A stretch of DNA of 64,000 nt from Saccharothrix australiensis (GTDB lineage: Bacteria; Actinomycetota; Actinomycetes; Mycobacteriales; Pseudonocardiaceae): the NCBI RefSeq assembly GCF_003634935.1, contig NZ_RBXO01000001.1, positions 1,327,501 through 1,391,500 on the forward strand, read 5' to 3'. This document shows, one piece after another, positions 9,411 through 16,363 of this stretch. The translations under genes were made by a program, and so were the position numbers. The number at the start of each line of letters is the position of its first letter. The first letter of the stretch is position 1. Under the pieces are notes generated by a model. The model was not told the origin of the DNA, ran no database searches, and worked only from the letters and a program-made list of their open reading frames with translations.

Positions 9411-10010
9411 ATGGTGCCCTCGCTCGCTCTCTCGTCTTGGATCACGGTCCGGGGACTGCGGATCGATCAGTTACTGACGGCGCATCGCTCGATCGGCGGC
9501 GATGGGCCGGGTCGGCGATGGAAAACTGAGCAACTTAACTGGTCGCTGGTCATGCGCATCGCGGGCGAGTTTCAAGGTTACTGTCGTGATCTTCATGACC
9601 AGAGTGTGGACCACTTTGTGGCGTCGGTGAGCGGAGGTAATATTCCGCTTCGAAACTTGCTGCGCATCAATCTTACTGCGGGTCGATACTTGGATAAAGG
9701 CAATGCTGGCCCAAGTCAGATATCCGAAGATTTCAAAAGGTTTGGTATGGATCTATGGCCTGCGGTCTACTTGGCGGCCGGAAGTAAAAGTCGGAGATGG
9801 AATCCCAGTCTTGCGAAGCTCATTGAAGCGCGAAATGGGATAGCTCACGCGGATGACGGCAAGTTGGCCAGGCTGAAAAATGAAGGTTATGCAATCAATC
9901 TGGTTCAGGTGCGAAAATGGGTTGGACACCTGAACGGTTTGGTCAACACGATGGATGACATCGTTGCGGACTATCTAGACCAATTCTTGGGATGTGGGCG
10001 CCCATGGTGA
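9411..10010 (+). CDS. HEPN-domain protein (candidate RNase effector)
   Basis: A 199-residue, mostly helical protein. The signature is ARNGIAHADD near residues 143-152, an R-x4-H motif of the HEPN superfamily whose members are commonly metal-independent RNases in toxin and defence modules. The helix TEQLNWSLVMRIAGEFQG near residues 36-53 fits the first HEPN helix. ATG 9411 is chosen: the frame is open further upstream but that part has no conserved features. Base composition is well below the host average. The gene overlaps the next one by several nt, so the two are co-expressed. No MNT-type antitoxin nucleotidyltransferase is next to it. Confidence 0.65.
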   Translation: MVPSLALSSWITVRGLRIDQLLTAHRSIGGDGPGRRWKTEQLNWSLVMRIAGEFQGYCRDLHDQSVDHFVASVSGGNIPLRNLLRINLTAGRYLDKGNAGPSQISEDFKRFGMDLWPAVYLAAGSKSRRWNPSLAKLIEARNGIAHADDGKLARLKNEGYAINLVQVRKWVGHLNGLVNTMDDIVADYLDQFLGCGRPW

Positions 10011-10651
10011 AGCATGCTCGTCGCAGGAGGCGAAGCCCCCAAGTGGGGGACAGCGTTGTCGTTGAGTGGGGCCTAGACGAAGTTGTCGGAGAGATTCGGA
10101 ATGTCTACGAATCGGGTGGAGTAGTCAGGGTTCTCGTGGCAGTTGAGCTTCCTGACAGCGGTCCTGAGACCGTCGTGCTGCCGCTTGACTCCGTTCGATT
10201 GATTGATGACCAGCCGATCAAGGAGCCAGGTCATTGGCGGAATCAGGCTGCCCTTCTTCGGGGCATCGCCAAAAGGCTGGCGAATGTCGACAACCTCGAT
10301 GAGCTTCATGTGAGCCCGCGACTTGCGGACGGCAGGGAGGCCGACCTTGTTCTTAAAGGTCGTGACGGCCGATCGGTCGTCGTAGAGGTCAAAAGTCTAC
10401 GAAACCCCAGCCAGCAGATTGCACGGAGTGCGATATACGCGCTCAGGCAGTATATGCGGTCGGCCGGTGAAGATAGTCGAGGTATTGCTCTTTTTCTTAT
10501 CGAAGACGGCCAAGAGGGAGCGCTGAAATTCTTGGAGGAGATCGAAGATCCGCGAATCTCCATAGTTTTCTGGCGAAACGCCAAGGATGGTCAGAGGCTG
10601 ATGGACGCTGTGGTTAGGCAGCTTGGTGGAGGCGATAGTAACGTCGTGTAG
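10004..10651 (+). CDS. PD-(D/E)XK nuclease-like protein with small N-terminal barrel
   Basis: About 215 residues. The N-terminal 60 residues (VGDSVVVEWGLDEVVGEI...) look like a small beta-barrel. The C-terminal part contains READLVLKGRDG then SVVVEVKSLR, i.e. an Asp followed about 13 residues later by E-x-K, the core of the PD-(D/E)XK nuclease fold. A Q-rich helix (IARSAIYALRQYM) follows, as usual. The start at ATG 10004 overlaps the HEPN gene stop (atggtga); ATG 9992 is an alternative adding four residues. Co-transcription with the HEPN protein suggests a two-component nuclease module; the target is unknown. Confidence 0.6.
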   Translation: MVKHARRRRRSPQVGDSVVVEWGLDEVVGEIRNVYESGGVVRVLVAVELPDSGPETVVLPLDSVRLIDDQPIKEPGHWRNQAALLRGIAKRLANVDNLDELHVSPRLADGREADLVLKGRDGRSVVVEVKSLRNPSQQIARSAIYALRQYMRSAGEDSRGIALFLIEDGQEGALKFLEEIEDPRISIVFWRNAKDGQRLMDAVVRQLGGGDSNVV

Positions 10652-10860
10652 ATCATGATGTCGTCGCAGGCCCTGACGGTGGCTGGGATGTAAAGCCCGC
10701 CGAGACTCGCGACGCTGTATTCCATGCTAAAACGCAGCGTGAAGCCATCGACTACGCTCGCAAGATGATTGCAGGAGCAGGTGGAGAGATACGCGTGCAT
10801 AGCGGACCTGGGCGAATTCGGCGTATCAATACCACTAGTGAAGGGTCACAGCAGTCCTGA
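10651..10860 (+). pseudogene. DUF2188-domain fragment without a start codon
   Basis: The frame from 10651 reads DHDVVAGPDGGWDVKPAETR and continues with TQREAIDYARKMIAGAGGE then RVHSGPGRIRRIN. This is a nearly complete DUF2188 domain: a small beta-alpha-beta domain with G-G-W near its start and a G-x-G-x-I-x end. No ATG, GTG or TTG precedes it in frame after the upstream stop codons (tag taa, 10636-10641); the first in-frame ATG is in the middle of the helix (10765). It follows the nuclease stop directly. A lost start or a one-base indel is the likely cause; a real protein starting at a non-canonical codon is less likely. Confidence 0.55.
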
Positions 10861-11233
10861 CCTTCAAGGACATTGGCCGTTTATGCAGAGCATGAGCGGC
10901 CGCCGATCACCGTGCCCAGCGGTGGTAGCCGTGTGACCGCGCGATCGTCCCGACTTTGGTGGCTGGAAGTGGCTTGGTGATTCGCGTCTTACTCGCGCGA
11001 CGCCTTCCCGGCCGCGTGCACCGGCTCCGCGCGCGGCCGTCGGGCGGAGCGGAGCGGGAGCCCGGCGTGCCGCGATGCGGGGAGTCGGTGCCTACGTGAG
11101 CCAGCTGGGACCGCGCGCCGCCGCAGGCGGCGCGCCTTGATCCTCTAGAGCCAAGTTCGGCAGATGGTCATCCAGCCCGTCCGGTCAGCAGGAGGGGCGG
11201 CAGCGCCCGTATGACAGTCGAGCTGATGACTCT
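10861..11233. other. Non-coding segment inside the integrative element
   Basis: No convincing gene on either strand. GC content rises back to host level from about 10,960. A perfect 10-bp hairpin, gcgcgccgcc / ggcggcgcgc with a gca loop, lies at 11113-11135. This may be a junction between two differently derived segments of the element. Confidence 0.5.
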
Positions 11234-12028
11234 TCAGAGCACGGTTTGCACAAGTGAGAGCAGTGGGCGGGCGAGACCGCTGGTTACTGCGATCGTGTGG
11301 CGGGAGGACGCGGTGTGGTCGTCTCCGGAGCTGTCCAGCACGAGTGCGCCGGCTTCCCTGGCGATGAGGATGCCTGCCGCGAGGTCGAGTGTCTTGTTGG
11401 ACAGGATCACCGCTCCGTCAATGCGGCCCTCCGCCAGCCACACGAGATCGTGGGCGGCGGAGCCGAACATGCGGATGCGTTCGACTTCGGCGGCCAGGGC
11501 GGCGGTCAGGGCGATTCGCTGCCTGTTCTCCTCGGCAGCGTGGTCGCCGAGGGCGTAGTCGCCTATGGCGATCATGGACTTCGGCAGCTCGGTCGTGGTG
11601 CTGGTGTGGATCTGTTGGCCGTTGACGTACGCGCCTCTGCCTTCAGCCGCTGTGTAGTGCAGGTCCGAGTACGGCAGCGAGATCGCGGCCACGACGGCGC
11701 GGTCTCCCCGCGAGAGGGCCAAGGACACCCCGGAGAGTGGCACGCCGTGCACGAAGTTGGCGGTGCCGTCGATGGGGTCGAGGCCCCACACGTACTCGCT
11801 GTCGGCGGCCTGGTCGCTGCGGCCTTCCTCTTCCCCGATGAACCCGATCTCGGGGGTCGCCTCGGCGAGGTGGGCCCGGATCTCCTGCTCGATGCGCACG
11901 TCCACGTCGGTGTAGGTGTCGCGGTCGGTCTTCTCGGTGACGGTCTGCGGGCGGCTGGTCCTGATCAGGTCGTGCCCGATGCGGACGGCCTTCTGCGCGA
12001 TCTCGACCAGCTGGTCGAGCGGTCGCAT
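11234..12028 (-). CDS. Inositol monophosphatase family protein
   Basis: A 264-residue metal-dependent phosphatase of the IMPase/SuhB family. The metal-binding motifs are present: GEEEG near residue 69 and GLDPIDGTANFVHG near residues 85-98. The usual C-terminal W-D-x-A-A-G is seen as LDLAAGILIAREAG near residues 215-228, with Leu replacing Trp. The substrate may be inositol phosphate or another small sugar phosphate. ATG 12028 overlaps the stop of the upstream DUF5919 gene by one nt, so the two formed a coupled pair. This gene is intact even though its partner is broken. Confidence 0.85.
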   Translation of the reverse strand: MRPLDQLVEIAQKAVRIGHDLIRTSRPQTVTEKTDRDTYTDVDVRIEQEIRAHLAEATPEIGFIGEEEGRSDQAADSEYVWGLDPIDGTANFVHGVPLSGVSLALSRGDRAVVAAISLPYSDLHYTAAEGRGAYVNGQQIHTSTTTELPKSMIAIGDYALGDHAAEENRQRIALTAALAAEVERIRMFGSAAHDLVWLAEGRIDGAVILSNKTLDLAAGILIAREAGALVLDSSGDDHTASSRHTIAVTSGLARPLLSLVQTVL

Positions 12029-12688
12029 CAATCGATCTCCTTCGCGCGGTTCCACATCGAGTCGAAGACCTGCGAGAAGGTACCGAACAGGCCGGGCAGG
12101 GCGTCGTCCCGCTCGATGACGAGAGTGGGCGACTGGACGCCTCGCGCGTCCGGCAGGTAGGGCTGGACCACGCACTTCACCTGGTCGGTGATCACGATGT
12201 TGTAGCGGATCGGCTCGTCGTAGACGCGGAGGGTCAGCCGGCCCTGTGCGTTGGGGCTGAACTTGGACGCGACTCGGCGCAGGGCCTTGATGTTCTGTTG
12301 GTGCCGTTGGGTTCCAGGAACAGCGCCTTGATCACGGTGCCGGTCTCGATCGAGTCCAGCAGGAGCCGGTCGGAGTACTGCTGGCACAAGACGTTGAGCG
12401 ACAGGGCCGCGATGTCGATCGTCTTCGCACCCTCGAACAGCGCTCGCGCGGGACGCTGTGCAGGAACTCGGTCCGGCTGGCGTAAACGGCGGTGACGTCG
12501 GCCAGTCGGGTCTGTTGGGGCATCTGGACCGGACGCGGCACGGGCTGAGCGGAGCCCCCGGTGCGTTGGGGCGGCGTGATCAGGCTTTCCGTGTCGCCCT
12601 CGTGGGCGGAGAGGAGCTGTTCGGCGGTCCAGCCGGGGAACATCTTCTCCAGGATGCGGCAGTGGTCGGCGTAGGGCAGGCCCCTCAC
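12028..12688 (-). pseudogene. Broken DUF5919-type regulator gene upstream of the IMPase gene
   Basis: Pieces of one protein lie in different frames. ILEKMFPGWTAEQLLSA and VTAVYASRTEFLHSVP are in one frame; LFEGAKTIDIAALSLNVLCQ and SIETGTVIKALFLEPNG in the next; then NIKALRRVASKF through YDEPIRYNIVITDQVKCVVQ to FDSMWNRAKEID in a third. At least two frameshifts (near 12448 and 12300) are needed. The normal protein has an N-terminal helix-turn-helix of about 80 residues before the FPGWTAEQL segment; here that part is missing. The C-terminal DUF5919 domain is otherwise well preserved, suggesting recent inactivation. It ends in the ATG of the IMPase gene. Confidence 0.7.
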
Positions 12689-12781
12689 AGGATGTGTTGC
12701 TCGCTGCCGCGAACCGGTATGGCGGGCAAGCGGTGGAGAAGCGCGAATCGGCATAGCCGTATTCGCCCGGTTGGTTCTTGA

Positions 12782-12955
12782 TTTGCGGTCGGTGTGGTCA
12801 CGGGGACAGAGGCGGGCGTGAGTATCAGGGCGCTCGCCGAATACCTCGGGCACGCGGACCCGGCGTTCACCCTGAGGACCTATACGCATCTGATGCCTGC
12901 CAGTCACGAGCGGACGCGGGCGGCGGTTGATGCGGTGTTCGGGCAGGCGGCGTGA
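12782..12955 (+). pseudogene. Tyrosine recombinase (phage-type integrase) C-terminal remnant
   Basis: The frame reads ALAEYLGHADPAFTLRTYTH followed by LMPASHERTRAAVDAVFG. This has the L-G-H box and the T-x-x-x-Y-x-H segment with the nucleophilic tyrosine (in LRTYTHL) that end integrases of actinobacterial integrative elements. The upstream catalytic Arg-Lys-His-Arg portion and all N-terminal domains are missing; a stop codon lies at 12779. It points at the glnA 3' end 145 nt away, the normal arrangement of int beside its attachment site. Confidence 0.72.
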
Positions 12956-12967
12956 ATCTCGGAAAGA

Positions 12968-13006
12968 CCGAATGCCGGGTGACTGTGGTGGTCACCCGGC
13001 ATTCGG
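12968..13006. terminator. Strong palindromic terminator beside glnA
   Basis: A perfect 16-bp stem, ccgaatgccgggtgac / gtcacccggcattcgg, with a 7-nt loop lies between the convergent integrase remnant and glnA. No T-run follows on the plus strand; it can stop transcription from both sides. Confidence 0.7.
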
Positions 13007-13099
13007 CCTGTGGAGGATGCGGCGGCCTCTCCAGCTCAGACGGCCTGGAGACGGCCTGGGTGGGGCTTCAACCAGTGGAACTGCTGGTCAGAGCCCCGC

Positions 13100-13117
13100 G
13101 CCGATCACACGTCGTAG
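13100..13117. repeat. Right direct repeat (within the glnA 3' end)
   Basis: The same 18 nt as 9059-9076, here covering the glnA stop codon and its final Tyr-Asp-Val codons. Because this copy completes the glnA reading frame, insertion preserved the gene. Confidence 0.7.
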
Positions 13118-14529
13118 TACAGCGCGAACTCGTACGGGTTCGGGCGCAGGCGCAGCGGGTCGATCTCCTCCTCGCGCTTGAACTTGATCCAGGTGTCGAT
13201 CACGTCCGGCGTGAAGACGCCGCCCTCCAGCAGGTACTCGTGGTCGGTTTCCAGGTTCTCCAGGACGGCGTCCAGGGTGGCCGGGACCTGCTTGACGTTC
13301 AGGGCCTCCTCGGGCGGCAGCTCGTAGAGGTCCTTGTCGATCGGGGCCGGCGGCTCGATCTTGTTCTTCACGCCGTCCAGGCCCGCCATCACCATCGCCG
13401 AGAAGGCCAGGTACGGGTTGCCCGACGAGTCGGGGCAGCGGAACTCGATGCGCTTGGCCTTCGGGTTGTCGCCGGTGATCGGGATGCGCACGCACGCCGA
13501 CCGGTTGCGCTGGCTGTAGACCAGGCTGACCGGGGCCTCGTAGCCCGGCACCAGGCGGTGGTAGGAGTTCACCGTCGGGTTCGTGAACGCCAGCAGCGAC
13601 GGCGCGTGGTGCAGGATGCCGCCGATGTAGTGCCGCGCGGCGTCGGACAGGCCCGCGTAGCCGGACTCGTCGTGGAACAGCGGCACGCCGTCCTTCCACA
13701 GCGACTGGTGGGTGTGCATGCCCGAGCCGTTGTCGCCGAACAGCGGCTTCGGCATGAACGTGACGGTCTTGCCTGCCTGCCACGCCGTGTTCTTGATGAT
13801 GTACTTGAACAGCATCAGGTCGTCCGCCGCGTGCAGCAGCGTGTTGAACTTGTAGTTGATCTCGGCCTGACCGCCGGTGCCCACCTCGTGGTGCGCGCGC
13901 TCGACCACGAACCCGTTGGCCTCCATGTTGAGGACCATCTTGTCGCGCAGGTCGGCGTAGTGGTCGGTCGGCGTGACCGGGAAGTAGCCGCCCTTGTACT
14001 TCACCTTGTAGCCGCGGTTGCCGCCGTCCTCCTCGCGGCCGGTGTTCCACCAGCCGGAGATCGCGTCGATCTCGTGGAAGGACGCGTTGGCGGTCGTGTC
14101 GAACCGGATCGAGTCGAAGATGTAGAACTCCGCCTCGGCCCCGAAGTAGGCCGTGTCCGCGATGCCCGACTCGGTGATGTACTGCTCGGCCTTGCGCGCG
14201 ATGTTGCGCGGGTCGCGGCTGTATGCCTCGCGCGTGAACGGGTCGTGCACGAAGAAGTTGATGATCAGCGTCTTCTCGATCCGGAACGGGTCGACGCGCG
14301 CCGTGTACAGGTCCGGCAGCAGCAGCATGTCCGACTCGTGGATCGACTGGAAGCCGCGCACCGACGAGCCGTCGAACGCGAGGCCCTCCGCGATGGCGTC
14401 CGCGTCGAAGGCCGAGGCGGGCAGCGTGAAGTGCTGCATCACACCGGGCAGGTCGCTGAACCGGACGTCGATGAACTTCACGCCCTCGTCGGAGATGAAC
14501 TTCAGGACCTCGTCGGGATTCTTGAACAC
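13105..14529 (-). CDS. glnA: Type I glutamine synthetase
   Basis: A 474-residue GlnA of the dodecameric GSI-beta type, which condenses ammonia with glutamate. Diagnostic segments are [17 protein letters not shown] near residues 52-68, the ATP/metal-binding [15 protein letters not shown] near residues 266-280, and the adenylylation loop ending in the [10 protein letters not shown] context with the target tyrosine further on ([11 protein letters not shown]). The enzyme is thus a substrate for GlnE encoded nearby. The GTG start at 14529 has an aaggag site about 10 nt upstream. A GlnR operator lies about 100 nt upstream. Its 3' end serves as the integration site of the adjacent element. Confidence 0.98.
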   Translation of the reverse strand: MFKNPDEVLKFISDEGVKFIDVRFSDLPGVMQHFTLPASAFDADAIAEGLAFDGSSVRGFQSIHESDMLLLPDLYTARVDPFRIEKTLIINFFVHDPFTREAYSRDPRNIARKAEQYITESGIADTAYFGAEAEFYIFDSIRFDTTANASFHEIDAISGWWNTGREEDGGNRGYKVKYKGGYFPVTPTDHYADLRDKMVLNMEANGFVVERAHHEVGTGGQAEINYKFNTLLHAADDLMLFKYIIKNTAWQAGKTVTFMPKPLFGDNGSGMHTHQSLWKDGVPLFHDESGYAGLSDAARHYIGGILHHAPSLLAFTNPTVNSYHRLVPGYEAPVSLVYSQRNRSACVRIPITGDNPKAKRIEFRCPDSSGNPYLAFSAMVMAGLDGVKNKIEPPAPIDKDLYELPPEEALNVKQVPATLDAVLENLETDHEYLLEGGVFTPDVIDTWIKFKREEEIDPLRLRPNPYEFALYYDV

Positions 14530-14621
14530 CCTCGTCGACTCCTTCTACTGCGGTGGGGGCGTGGTCGCACGCCGCGGTGTCGGGCGCGGCCTGCCATCGT
14601 CGGCGACGCTATGACCGCGGT

Positions 14622-14660
14622 GTTGCCCGGCAATCACCCTGGTGTTTCGCCAGTGTTAAC
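14622..14660 (-). promoter_or_regulatory. GlnR operator upstream of glnA
   Basis: On the minus strand four 5-mers spaced by exactly 6 nt each read TTAAC, GAAAC, GTGAT and GCAAC. This matches the GlnR consensus gTnAC-n6-GaAAC-n6-gTnAC-n6-GaAAC in order and spacing, with one or two deviations per site. A possible -10 (catagc) follows between it and the gene. GlnR is known to activate glnA in actinomycetes; binding here is inferred. Confidence 0.75.
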
Positions 14661-14728
14661 GGGCCCACCCGAGTGGGCAACCCGACCTGCCGGTCCTCAC
14701 CCCCCGAGTACGGCCTTACTCTGGAGGG

Positions 14729-15202
14729 GTGAGCAAGTGGACCGGTTCGTGGCTGTCTGGACCCCGCTCGGCACTGGAGCCGGGCGCCGACTCCGGTGAC
14801 GGCACCGCGCAGCGCTGGAAGGGCGAACGCCTCGGCCTGCCCCGGTCCGGGCCGGGATCGGTCGCGTCGACGGGGCGGCGGGCGTTCGCGATCCTCGTCG
14901 ACTTCCTGCTGGCCGCGGGTGTGTCGAGCGTGTTCACCTATCCCGAGCTGCCGCGCAACTGGAGCCTGCTGGCCTGGTTCGCGATCACCGTGGTCGCGGT
15001 GGGGTTCTTCGGGTTCACCCCTGGTCACGCGCTGTTCGGCCTGCGCGTGGCGCGGCTGGACGGCGCCGGGCTGGTGGGTGTGCCGCGGGCGGCGCTGCGG
15101 ACGCTGCTGATCTTCCCGATCATCCCGGCCGTGGTGTGGGACGCCGATGGGCGCTGCCTGCACGACAAGGCGGTCGGGACGGTGGTCATCCGGGTGCGGT
15201 GA
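14729..15202 (+). CDS. RDD family membrane protein
   Basis: A 157-residue protein with three hydrophobic segments (about residues 52-70, 78-98 and 112-132). The RDD signature residues are visible in STGRRAFAILVDFLLA and, later, GHALFGLRVARLDG and CLHDKAVGTVVIRV. RDD proteins are membrane proteins of unclear function, some implicated in ion or osmolyte transport. It is divergent from glnA and shares the intergenic region with the GlnR operator. The same neighbour pair (RDD protein and DUF4191 protein next to glnA1) occurs in Mycobacterium. The start is GTG. Confidence 0.85.
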   Translation: MSKWTGSWLSGPRSALEPGADSGDGTAQRWKGERLGLPRSGPGSVASTGRRAFAILVDFLLAAGVSSVFTYPELPRNWSLLAWFAITVVAVGFFGFTPGHALFGLRVARLDGAGLVGVPRAALRTLLIFPIIPAVVWDADGRCLHDKAVGTVVIRVR

Positions 15203-15299
15203 CCAGGTTTTCGCTGGTCGGGCGCGCCGTGGAGGTGTGCCCAGCGCGGCTTTCGCCCTCGACGCCGGCGCGGCCTGTGGCTCCTGCGTCGGCTGCCGC

Positions 15300-15445
15300 C
15301 CCCCGGAGTCGATCCGGCCGGGCCTCCGGAGCCGATCCGGCCGGGGCCTGCGGGCTGCCGATCCGGCTGCGGCCTCCGGGGCGTGAGCAGGCTGCGGCTT
15401 GGCGCTCGATCCGGCCGTGGTGTCGCGGTCGCGAATTGCGGCTGT
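15300..15445. repeat. Degenerate GC-rich repeats between convergent genes
   Basis: Several imperfect copies of a roughly 25-27-nt unit based on gatccggccgggcctccgg occur in tandem. They are followed by repeated ctgtggac strings up to about 15560. The 370-nt gap 15203-15572 holds no gene I can support. Function is unknown; the region separates the convergent RDD and DUF4191 genes. Confidence 0.4.
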
Positions 15446-15572
15446 GGACTGCGGCTCGAATCGGCTGTGGCCTCCGGCCCCCGATTCCATTGTCGCACGG
15501 GTCACCGACAGTCCGGAGGGGTCGGAGACCGGCTGTGGACTGTCGGCGCGTCCTGTGGACGGAGCGGGTGGG

Positions 15573-16301
15573 TCAGCGGCGGCGCATGGCTCGCTGGATG
15601 TTGCGCATCTTCGCGCCCTGGGGGAGCGGGCCCTTGGGCATCGCCGCGCCACGGCTGGCGAGCGCGGTCAGGCGGTTCTCCAGGGTGTCGACCTGGGCCG
15701 CCGAGATGTTGCGCGGCAGCTTCATGAGGTGGCCCTGGAGTTTGCGCAGCGGGACCTGGCCCTCCTCCTTGCCCACGGTGACGTCGTAGATCGGGGTTTC
15801 GCCGATCACGCGCGCCACGCGCTTCTTCTCCTGCGCGAGCAGGCTCTTGATGCGGTGGGGCGCGCCCTCGGCGACCAGCACGACGCCGGGGCGGCCGATG
15901 ACCCGGTGGATCATGTCGCCGCTCGTCGTGCCCGCCACGGCCTGCGTCACGCGCCACCGGCCGCGCAGGTTGTCCAGCGCCCAACCGGCCGCGCCGGGCT
16001 GGCCGTCGGCCTTCGCGTAGACGTTGCGCTGCACGCGGCGACCGAAGACGATCACCGCCAGGAGCGCGCCCACCGCGATGCCCAGGGGCAGCAGCAGCCA
16101 CTGCACGTCCCAGATGAGGCCCAGCAGGAACGCCGCCGCCGCCGCGCCGAGCACGCACGCCAGCATCAGGGGCACGAGCGCCTTGTCCTCGCGGCGCTGC
16201 ACCTTGAACGCCTCGAAGATCTGACCGCGGCGCGCCTTGGCAGCCGCGCGTCGGGCCTTCGCCGCTTCCTTGGCGGCCGCCTTGTCCTGCTTTCCAGCCA
16301 T
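15573..16301 (-). CDS. DUF4191 membrane protein
   Basis: A 242-residue protein. It has a lysine/alanine-rich cytoplasmic N-terminus (residues 1-45), two transmembrane helices (about 46-65 and 70-88), and a conserved soluble domain with [20 protein letters not shown] in its middle. It ends in a basic tail of Met and Arg residues. The architecture and the position near glnA match the actinobacterial DUF4191 family (Rv2219-like), whose function is unknown. ATG 16301 is preferred; GTG 16307 would add two residues. Confidence 0.85.
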   Translation of the reverse strand: MAGKQDKAAAKEAAKARRAAAKARRGQIFEAFKVQRREDKALVPLMLACVLGAAAAAFLLGLIWDVQWLLLPLGIAVGALLAVIVFGRRVQRNVYAKADGQPGAAGWALDNLRGRWRVTQAVAGTTSGDMIHRVIGRPGVVLVAEGAPHRIKSLLAQEKKRVARVIGETPIYDVTVGKEEGQVPLRKLQGHLMKLPRNISAAQVDTLENRLTALASRGAAMPKGPLPQGAKMRNIQRAMRRR

Positions 16302-16363
16302 ACCCACCAGGATACGGCGCGCCGCGTCGCCCCATCACAGCACTGCCCGCGTGCAATGCGAGG

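Larger units (their letters stand above)
9059..13117. mobile_element. Decayed integrative element inserted at the 3' end of glnA
   Basis: About 4.06 kb bounded by the 18-bp direct repeat. Next to the glnA side lies the C-terminal remnant of a tyrosine recombinase. The left part (9.3-10.9 kb) is clearly lower in GC and richer in A/T-ending codons than the flanks. Cargo: a HEPN protein, a PD-(D/E)XK protein, a DUF2188 fragment, a broken DUF5919 gene and an inositol-phosphatase-family gene. In Mycobacterium glnA and glnE are neighbours, so the insertion interrupts ancestral synteny. The element can no longer mobilise itself, because the integrase lacks most of its catalytic domain. Confidence 0.65.

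Noticed and set aside
9411..10651. HEPN-MNT toxin-antitoxin pair
   Set aside because: The partner protein lacks the GSxRxR...DxD nucleotidyltransferase motif of MNT antitoxins and instead has an EVK nuclease-like motif.
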